A stretch of 64,000 nucleotides of DNA, taken from contig NZ_JAGFWR010000004.1 of NCBI RefSeq assembly GCF_017599305.1, positions 310,001 to 374,000 of the forward strand, in the 5' to 3' direction. A program made the position numbers and the translations under genes. Shown piece by piece: positions 44,498 through 51,086 of this stretch. A model generated the notes under the pieces. It was given only the letters and a program-made list of their open reading frames with translations, was not told the DNA's origin and made no database searches. The stretch is from Micromonospora antibiotica. GTDB lineage: Bacteria; Actinomycetota; Actinomycetes; Mycobacteriales; Micromonosporaceae. Positions within the stretch are counted from its first letter, which is position 1. Every line of letters begins with the position of its first letter.

Positions 44498-45485
44498 TCG
44501 GCAAGGCGTTCCACGTCATCGGCCCGGACTGCATCCTCGGCCGGCGCGACGGCCGGCTCGTCGTGCACCGCGACGGCGTGCTGCGCGCCTCCGCGCCGAT
44601 GACGATGGTCGGTGAGGTCGTCACCACCGGCCGGGTGACCGCACCCCACACGCCATGCACAGCATGCTCGCCCACGGCATTCCGCTGATCCTGCTCAGCA
44701 GCACCGGCCGCCCGCTCGGCCGGCTCGAACCGCCCACCGCCGGGCACATCGCCGCCCGGCTCCGGCAACTCGACCGGCACCGCGACCCGGCAGCCCGACT
44801 CGACCTGGCCCGCGTCATCATCCCCGCCAAGATCGCCAACCAGGCGACGCTGCTGCGTCGCCGCGCCAAACGCAGCGGCGACCCGGAGACGGTGTGGGCG
44901 GCGGTCACCCGGCTCGCCGAGTTCGAGCAGGCCGCCGGCGCCGCGACCGACCTCGCGCAACTGCTCGGTATCGAAGGCGCGGCGGCCGGCGCGTACTTCC
45001 GCGCCATCCGGGTGATAACCCCGGTCGAGTACGGCTTCGCCGCCCGCGACCGCAGCCGCCGGGACGTGATCAACGCGCTGATCAACTACTGCTCGGCACT
45101 GCTGCGGGAAACCGTCCACGGGGCGATCATCGCCGCCGGGCTCGACCCGTACCTGTCCTTCCTGCACACCCCGAGCCGGGGCCGACCGACGCTCGCCTTC
45201 GACCTGATGGAGGAGTGGCGGCCGGCGCTGCTGGAGAACACCGTACTGGCGATACTCGGCCTGCGTACCGTGACCGACGCCGACTTCGACGGCACCCGCC
45301 TGACGCCCGGCGCGACATCCGCGCTGATCTCGCGGTATCAGGCCCGGCTGGCCATGCCGGCCCGCGAATGGCCGACCCCGGCCGATCAGCCGACCTACCA
45401 CCAACTCGTACGCCGCCAAGCGCTGCGGCTGCGCGGCTGGCTGCTCGGCGAGCAGACGCAGTACCGACCGTTCCGCTGGAGGTGA
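44494..45485 (+). pseudogene. cas1: Cas1 (type III adaptation), frameshifted
   Basis: ATG 44494 reads 'MIGKAFHVIGPDCILGRRDGRLVVHRDGVLRASAPMTMVGEVVTTGRVT', then needs a single-base shift at about 44645 (CACCCCACA) to continue as 'MHSMLAHGIPLILLSSTGRPLGRL' to 45485. The rest is intact: 'LLGIEGAAAGAYFRAI' (Glu), 'YLSFLHTPSRGRPTLAFDLMEEWRPALLE' (His and acidic). The N-terminal β domain and catalytic domain are each complete, so one indel, possibly a sequencing error, separates a normal ~331-aa Cas1 from a dead one. Confidence 0.85.
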
Positions 45486-45490
45486 CCGTG

Positions 45491-45769
45491 ATGCAACCCA
45501 GCTGGTGGACCGTCACCTTCGACCTGCCCGACGACCGCGACCGCCGGCAGCTGACGACGTTGCTGCGCCGCCACGGCGTGCGGGTGCTGTACAGCGTCTT
45601 CACCATCCACATCGGCGACGCGCACCTGGACCGGCTGCTCGCCACCACCGCCGACCGGTTCACCGGCGGCGGGCACCTGCTGGCCCTGCCGTCCTGCCCC
45701 GACTGCGAAACCGCCGGGTACGGCGTACCGCTGGAAGTCCTCCCCGAGCAGGGCTGGACCGGCTGGTGA
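45491..45769 (+). CDS. cas2: Cas2-like protein A
   Basis: 92 aa from ATG 45491 with GGAGG eight bases upstream. 'WWTVTFDLPDDRDRRQLTTLLRRHGVRVLYSVFTIHIGDAHLDRLLA' is the Cas2 fold start with the FD aspartate and 'YSVF' strand. 'LLALPSCPDCETAG' adds a CxxC pair not found in ordinary Cas2. It overlaps the second Cas2 by GTGA. The leading VTV before the Met could extend it to GTG 45482. Confidence 0.85.
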   Translation: MQPSWWTVTFDLPDDRDRRQLTTLLRRHGVRVLYSVFTIHIGDAHLDRLLATTADRFTGGGHLLALPSCPDCETAGYGVPLEVLPEQGWTGW

Positions 45770-46056
45770 ACCGGCCGGTGCTCGTCGTCTACGACATCGT
45801 GAACGACCGTCGCCGCGCCGAGGTACGCGCCCGGCTCGGTCCGATCGCCGACCGCATCCAGTACAGCGGATGGCTGGTGCCACCGGAGGTCAACCTGACC
45901 GCGGCACGGGTCGTCGCCGACCTCGCCGCGGTCGCCGGCCCGGCGGACCGGATCCACGGCCACGCCCTTTGCCCCGGCTGCGCACGCCGGGCCAGGTGGC
46001 TGCCGATTCGCCAGCCGCACCACCTCACCCGCCAACCCGGTTGGACCGCCCACTGA
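45766..46056 (+). CDS. cas2: Cas2-like protein B
   Basis: 96 aa from GTG 45766. 'PVLVVYDIVNDRRRAEVRARLGPIADRIQYSGWLVP' is a canonical Cas2 β1-α1-β2 (VxYDIxxDRRRxxV). It shares with protein A a CxxC at the same place ('HALCPGCARRA'), then a basic tail 'PIRQPHHLTRQPGW'. Two tandem Cas2 genes suggest an obligate Cas2 heterodimer bridging Cas1 and RT (inference). It is the last gene of the RT module. Confidence 0.85.
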   Translation: MNRPVLVVYDIVNDRRRAEVRARLGPIADRIQYSGWLVPPEVNLTAARVVADLAAVAGPADRIHGHALCPGCARRARWLPIRQPHHLTRQPGWTAH

Positions 46057-46116
46057 ACGTGGCCGCCGATCTACAGGGGGCGCCAACAGGGCCGGCAAGA
46101 CACCGCGCCGCGTGGG

Positions 46117-46834
46117 GTGGCGGAGGCACCTGGCGAAGAACCGCAACGGACGCCCTTGGGCGCGGCCGCGGCGATGCGGAACCGGCCGGTTGCTGAGGCG
46201 CTGGCCAAGGCGCGCGAGACCGTCGCCGGGCACATGCCGAGCCGGTTGGCCGAGCGCCGGGTGTGTGACGTGGCGGCGTTCTGCCAACCGTTCACCAGGG
46301 GGCTGGCGGTGTTGGATCGGTGTGACCGGGGCCGGGTGCGTCGGGTGCGGGCGGTGTTGCAGTACGCCGGGTTGTGGCCGGACGGGTACGTCCACGACGA
46401 GCGGGCGCGATCTGATTCGGGTGGGCGGCACGCTGTATCTCGGCAAGGCGGACGGGGCGGTAGGCGACCGCTCGATGACGGTCCGGGTGTCCGACATCCG
46501 GTACGGCCTCGACGTGGGCATTCTCGCCACGATCACCTTGGCGGGTCGGGACGGGCGGATGGCCGCGATCGGCGTCTGTAGCTGCAGTGCACGCGCCCCG
46601 GGCTCTCACTCCGCCGGGATCGACCCGACGGACCTCCCGGGGCCGGGCCGGTGGCGGCAACCACCGGCCCAACTCCACCGTCCCGATCCGCAGAGAAGGC
46701 AGAGGAACACGGACATCTGCGCGTTGACGAGCGCCGCGCTACTCGGCTACCTGGCCGGGCTGTTCTCGTTCCGGGTCAAGAGCCGCTGGTGCCCCAAATG
46801 CGGCGAGCTGACCACCACACCGCCGCCGCGCTGA
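46117..46834 (+). pseudogene. Frameshifted unknown gene plus small-protein tail
   Basis: Frame 1 from 46117 (or ATG 46174) reads 'VAEALAKARETVAGHMPSRLAERRVCDVAAFCQPFTRGLAVLDRC' to 'GLWPDGYVHDERAR'. A one-base shift near 46408 then gives 'RDLIRVGGTLYLGKADGAVGDRSMTVRVSDIRYGLDVGILATITLAG'. The 3' part 'LLGYLAGLFSFRVKSRWCPKCG' resembles short actinomycete proteins with a membrane stretch and CPxCG end and may be the end of a different gene. Function unrecognised. It lies between the RT module and array 4. Confidence 0.5.
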
Positions 46835-46887
46835 AAACCAGCCCTGAAATTCGGCTCGATCTTTCATATACCTCGCACCTGAGGCCG

Positions 46888-46987
46888 GGTTCAATCCGAC
46901 GCGGTTTTCGTGTGCCCGGGGACCCTGAAAGGAGCCTCATCGTGAGGAGACGTTTCAATCCGGCGCGGTTTTCGTGTGCCCGGGGAC
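46888..46987 (-). CRISPR. CRISPR array 4 (type III), two repeats, one spacer
   Basis: Two 36-nt repeats (46888-46923, with two changes, and 46952-46987) flank a 28-nt spacer. In crRNA sense they begin GTCCCCGGGCACACG and end CGGATTGAAAC. The repeat matches array 3 in all but a few positions. The left copy is the more diverged, so the leader on the right is the growing end. Confidence 0.85.
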
Positions 46988-47182
46988 CGTGTCCGAAATG
47001 CCGGGTGGTCTGGGCTGGGCAAACAGTGGCCAGGAGAACAACCTCATGATCATCGAGATCTTGACGACGGCTCAGATGATCTCTGTGAGGCGCGTTCTCG
47101 CAGCTCGGGCGCACTTTGGGATCTTTCCGCCAACCTCCCCCGGATCCCGGGCGTGTCGGAAGTTGCCGCAATCGACATTCTA
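46988..47182 (-). promoter_or_regulatory. CRISPR leader of array 4
   Basis: The duplicate of the array 3 leader, colinear for about 195 bases up to the block GTTGCCGCAATCGACATT (47161-47179). Beyond it the two flanks share nothing. The next ~130 bases to the end of the SAVED gene are without a gene. Confidence 0.8.
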
Positions 47183-47311
47183 CCGCAACTCTGACACATA
47201 ATCTTGCATGCATCGATGTTTTGACTGTCCTTGATGGAGGTCGTTGGGCCCGGCGTGGAAGTCTCACCTCCTGTCCGGTGGTCGTCGACAGGCCGATGTG
47301 GAAATTGTCGC

Positions 47312-48442
47312 TCACCGGGTCGGCTCCGGCAAGGGAAACGGTTGGTACGAGTGGGTGTCCCGGTCGAACGAAAAGACCGTCCACCGCCCCGGATCCGACG
47401 CCGCCAGGCGGGCACCCAACGCCAGCGAGATCGCCACCGAGCCGCTGAGGAACACCGCGTACCGGCCGGTGCGGGCCGCACTCGGCAACGCGGCGGCCAG
47501 CCACTCCCGGCGGGCCTGCTCCACCACCCCCGTGTAGGTGACCGCGTCCTCGGCCAGCACCGAACCCGCGCTCCGCAGTATCAGCAGATGGCCGATGGCG
47601 TGTTGTCGGCAGGTTTCCCGTACCGGATCGGTGAACTGCCGCCCGAAACCCTGCAGGTCCAGCGCGAGCGCCGCCCGCGACGGATCCCCACCCGCAATAG
47701 CCTCCACGCTCGCCGTCAACGGTGTCGTAGCCGACTCGGTGGCCCGCAACGCCGTCGCCGCGAAGTACGGGGGAGACCCGTCGGCTTGGCGGACGGCGTG
47801 GACCCGCACCTCACGCGAATGGGTGTGACCCAGCCGGGCCCCGAACCAGAACGCCAGATGCAGCGGCATCGTCGGGATCAGATTGACCCGGGTCGCCTCC
47901 GGCGTCAGCCGCTGCGCCAGCATCAACGCGTTGAACGTCTCATCCGCCAGGCCCTCGACCCGGTTCTTGTCGACCGCAGGATCGCCGGACAGGGTGACCG
48001 CCGTCGCCACCGTCACCGCACACGTCGACCGGCTGAACTCCTCGGCCTGCTGCTCGTACTGCCGGGCCCGAGCCAGCCCGCGTCCGGCATCGCGTGCGGT
48101 CGCCACGATCCCCACCTGCACCCGCACCTGCCGTTGCGCCCGCTCGCGGAGGCCGAAACCGGCCACCAGCAACGCCGTCCCGGCCAGGCTGCCCACCACG
48201 AACCACCACCGGCCGGCCGACTCACCGACCACCACCGACTTGGCCGCCTCGACCCCGAGACCACCGGCCAGCGCGCCGCCGACCGCCACCGCCGCCGTCC
48301 CGTCCGACAACGCCGCCCGCAGCCCGCCGGCCCAGCCGCCCCGGTCACCGCCCGAACGGCCGCCCGCCCGGCCCGCCCGGCCGCCGCCGGTGGCCGAACC
48401 GAACACCGTCAGCCCCGGGCCCTCCCAGCGATCATCCGTCAC
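47312..48442 (-). CDS. Membrane-anchored SAVED-domain protein (TM-SAVED)
   Basis: 376 aa from GTG 48442; the open frame up to 49369 is antisense to the next gene and rejected. Two hydrophobic segments (~55-75 and ~85-105, 'WWFVVGSLAGTALLVAGF') lead into a cytosolic SAVED domain: 'NLIPTMPLHLAFWFGARLG', 'ALALDLQGFGRQFTDPVRE', 'AVTYTGVVEQARREW', 'YAVFLSGSVAISLALGARLAA', ending 'HSYQPFPLPEP'. SAVED domains bind cyclic nucleotides, including cyclic oligoadenylates from Cas10. The TM part suggests a membrane-disrupting or membrane-signalling effector. It diverges from the 808-aa gene. Confidence 0.85.
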   Translation of the reverse strand: MTDDRWEGPGLTVFGSATGGGRAGRAGGRSGGDRGGWAGGLRAALSDGTAAVAVGGALAGGLGVEAAKSVVVGESAGRWWFVVGSLAGTALLVAGFGLRERAQRQVRVQVGIVATARDAGRGLARARQYEQQAEEFSRSTCAVTVATAVTLSGDPAVDKNRVEGLADETFNALMLAQRLTPEATRVNLIPTMPLHLAFWFGARLGHTHSREVRVHAVRQADGSPPYFAATALRATESATTPLTASVEAIAGGDPSRAALALDLQGFGRQFTDPVRETCRQHAIGHLLILRSAGSVLAEDAVTYTGVVEQARREWLAAALPSAARTGRYAVFLSGSVAISLALGARLAASDPGRWTVFSFDRDTHSYQPFPLPEPTR

Positions 48443-48592
48443 CGTGCCATCATCGGCGCCAGCACACCACTGTGGAACCCGCCGCCAGGCAGGTCCGCCA
48501 TCGGATACCCGACACAACCGCCCCGACCGCCGCCCCGCTGGTAACGTCGTCCGGCTCGGCACCATCGTCGAATCCAACCGAATAGGACGGCT
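48443..48592. promoter_or_regulatory. Divergent promoter region of the signalling genes
   Basis: 150 bases separate the starts of the TM-SAVED gene (minus) and the 808-aa gene (plus), so both promoters must lie here. The plus-strand ribosome site is TAGGACGG at 48583-48590. No clear operator palindrome was seen. Confidence 0.5.
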
Positions 48593-51019
48593 GTGTCTGC
48601 CCACACTGTCTACGTGCTGCACATCGTCGGCCACGCCGATCTGGGCGTACATCCCTCGGACCCGACAGTCGCCGCCGACCTGCTCAAGCGGCTCGCCCGG
48701 CCGCTGGTCGACGACACCCGCAACGGTGAGATCCTGCTGCTGCGCACCCCGGCGCAGACCACCGGGGACACCGCGCCGCTCGCCGCCGCGCTCACCGCCC
48801 TGCGGGCCGACCCCGACACGGCCGCTGTCGCCGTACACCTGGTGCTGGTCAGCACCGCGATGGTCGCCCCGATCGCCACCGCGATCCGCGATGCCCTCCG
48901 CCACCGACCCGACCTGTACGGCAGGCACCTCGCCGCGGCCACGGTCGCCGAAGCCGCCAGCCTCGCCGAGGCCGACATCGCCGCCGCCGTCACCCGCATC
49001 CTCCGCACCCGCGCCGAACCTGGACCCGACACCGACCACCCCGCGACCGACCGCACCGCGAAGCGACGAGCCGATCGGGCGTACGTCGTCTGGGGCAGCG
49101 GCGCCACCCAAGCCGCCCTCGGCGCGCTCGACGCCGTGATCGACGCCGGCCTGCCCTGGTCGCTGATCCGCATCGGCCCGACCGTCGCGCCCCGGCACGC
49201 CATCTACGACCCCACCGACGCCCTCCCCATCGACCCGGTCGTGCCGCTGCTGCGCCGCTGGCGCTACCACGACCTGCTGCGCGACCTCGCCGACACCGGC
49301 CAGCTCACCCTCACCGCCGCACAACAGCGCATCATCGACGCCGAAGCCGACCACTACGGCCAGGCACACACCGCCCCCACCGCCGACCGGATGCGGGCGC
49401 TGATGGCCGCCGCGCTGCTACGCGGCGACGGCAGCAGCGGATTCGCGGTACGCGCCTACATCCTGCGCCGCTATCAGGAACTGCGGGCATCCGACGACTC
49501 CCCGATCGACCTGATCGACTGGGCACAGCGGCGCACGGGGCCGCGGATCGCCACCCTCGGCGAGATGCTGCGGATCGTCCGCAACGAACGCCAGGACCCC
49601 ACCGTGCTCGCCGCCAAGAACGCACCCAGCGGCCGGTGGCTCGGCTCCACCATCGCCAAACAGCTCAACGAGATGGGCAAAGCCAGCGCGCACGAACTCG
49701 CCCCACCGCAGCCGGCGATGCTCGCCGCCCTACGCCGGCATCTCGCCGAGCACGACACCCCACCGGTCGACACCGACCCGCACCCGGCCCCACCGGGGTT
49801 CGGACCGCTGCCTCTGGTGCCCGCCGACACCGTCTGCTACCTCACCATCCTCGGCCACCCACCCCGCGACGGCAGCCCGTTCATCGTCGAACAGGTCGCC
49901 GCCGCCGCAGCAGACCCGAAACGACGCGACAACCTCGATCCCGCGGTCCGGACCTACCTCGGGGTGCCGGCCGGGCACCCGGTGGCGGTGAACGCCGTCA
50001 TCCTCGGCACCGCGTCGGGCACCTATCCGCACGCCCTCGACTGCGCCGACCGGCTGCGGACCGCCGGCCACACCGCCGTCGCCGCCCCGATCACCGACGT
50101 CGGCGTCCCCACCGACGACCCGGCGGCCTTCACCGAGCAGGCCGCCGCCGAACTACTGCGCCAGCACCTCGGACCGGAAACCGGGGCGGTCGTGCTGATC
50201 CCCACCGGCCCGAAGGAACACGTCCTGACCCTGCTCGCCGCCGCGCAGCGGGCCGCCGCGGTCCGTGGCATACCGCTGTTCCTGCGCCAACTCGTCACCG
50301 ACAACCGGGACGTGCCCACCGCCGGCACTCACCGACTACCGCTGCGCTTCGGCACCGACCAGGCCATCCTCACCGCCGCCGGCCACGCCCTCGACATCGC
50401 CGAACTCGACACCGCCGCCCGGCTGCTCGGCACTCTCACCGTCGGGCAGCCGCTGAGCGCCCGCGCGCTGGGCCTGTCCGATGCGCTGCGCTGCACCACC
50501 ACGCGCCTGCGTAGCTGGCCGGTCCAGATCCAGCAGACGGCCACCGCCACAGAAGACCTCACCATCCGCATGATCGCCGAACGGATCGACGTGTGGGCTT
50601 CGCTGCCCGGCGTCGACACCGACACCGCGACCGCAATGCGAGCGATCGTCGGTGCCTGCGCCAGCGTCGAGAACTCCCTCGACAACAACCAGATCAAGAA
50701 CGGGATGCGGCAGAGGCTGCTGCGGCCGCTGTTCGAGACCCGCAACCGGCTGCCGATCACCCACGGCGACGGCCCGTTCGACGCCGGGACGCTGACCGAC
50801 CTGATCCGGCAACGCTCCGACGGACAGCAGCACACCGTCAGCGGACTGCTGACCGCGATGGCCGACGCCGCCCGGGACGCCCTCGGTGGCCGGCCCGGCA
50901 GTGGTCCACGGCTGGTCGATCTGCTCGCCGGGCTGCGGGCCGACGTCCAGGCGCTGCGCGACGACGAACACGTCCGCCGGGCCAATGAACTGGCCAGAAC
51001 GGTCATGTCGGAGGGATGA
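48593..51019 (+). CDS. Large protein with two CARF-like Rossmann modules
   Basis: 808 aa from GTG 48593. It looks duplicated: 'TVYVLHIVGHADLG' and 'RAYVVWGSGATQAALGALDAVIDAGLPWSLIRIG' in the first half parallel 'TVCYLTILGHPPRDGS' and 'GAVVLIPTGPKEHVLTLLAAAQRAAAVRGIPLFLRQLV' in the second. The TG-x-K then helix then 'GIPLFLRQL' strand resembles the CARF ligand loop. Helical linkers follow each; the C-terminus has 'ENSLDNNQIKNGMRQRLLRPLFETRN'. It could be a cyclic-oligoadenylate sensor or a ring nuclease regulating TM-SAVED. No HEPN R-x4-6-H is clear. Family not recognised. Confidence 0.55.
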   Translation: MSAHTVYVLHIVGHADLGVHPSDPTVAADLLKRLARPLVDDTRNGEILLLRTPAQTTGDTAPLAAALTALRADPDTAAVAVHLVLVSTAMVAPIATAIRDALRHRPDLYGRHLAAATVAEAASLAEADIAAAVTRILRTRAEPGPDTDHPATDRTAKRRADRAYVVWGSGATQAALGALDAVIDAGLPWSLIRIGPTVAPRHAIYDPTDALPIDPVVPLLRRWRYHDLLRDLADTGQLTLTAAQQRIIDAEADHYGQAHTAPTADRMRALMAAALLRGDGSSGFAVRAYILRRYQELRASDDSPIDLIDWAQRRTGPRIATLGEMLRIVRNERQDPTVLAAKNAPSGRWLGSTIAKQLNEMGKASAHELAPPQPAMLAALRRHLAEHDTPPVDTDPHPAPPGFGPLPLVPADTVCYLTILGHPPRDGSPFIVEQVAAAAADPKRRDNLDPAVRTYLGVPAGHPVAVNAVILGTASGTYPHALDCADRLRTAGHTAVAAPITDVGVPTDDPAAFTEQAAAELLRQHLGPETGAVVLIPTGPKEHVLTLLAAAQRAAAVRGIPLFLRQLVTDNRDVPTAGTHRLPLRFGTDQAILTAAGHALDIAELDTAARLLGTLTVGQPLSARALGLSDALRCTTTRLRSWPVQIQQTATATEDLTIRMIAERIDVWASLPGVDTDTATAMRAIVGACASVENSLDNNQIKNGMRQRLLRPLFETRNRLPITHGDGPFDAGTLTDLIRQRSDGQQHTVSGLLTAMADAARDALGGRPGSGPRLVDLLAGLRADVQALRDDEHVRRANELARTVMSEG

Positions 51020-51086
51020 CGGGCGACGGTAGGCGAACGCCGGGCTCCGGTGCAGCGGAACGTCCCACCGGAGCCCAGCGACTGAG

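Noticed and set aside
48443..49369. N-terminal extension of the TM-SAVED gene
   Set aside because: It is antisense to the coding part of the 808-aa protein and low in complexity; the TM and SAVED domains start after GTG 48442.
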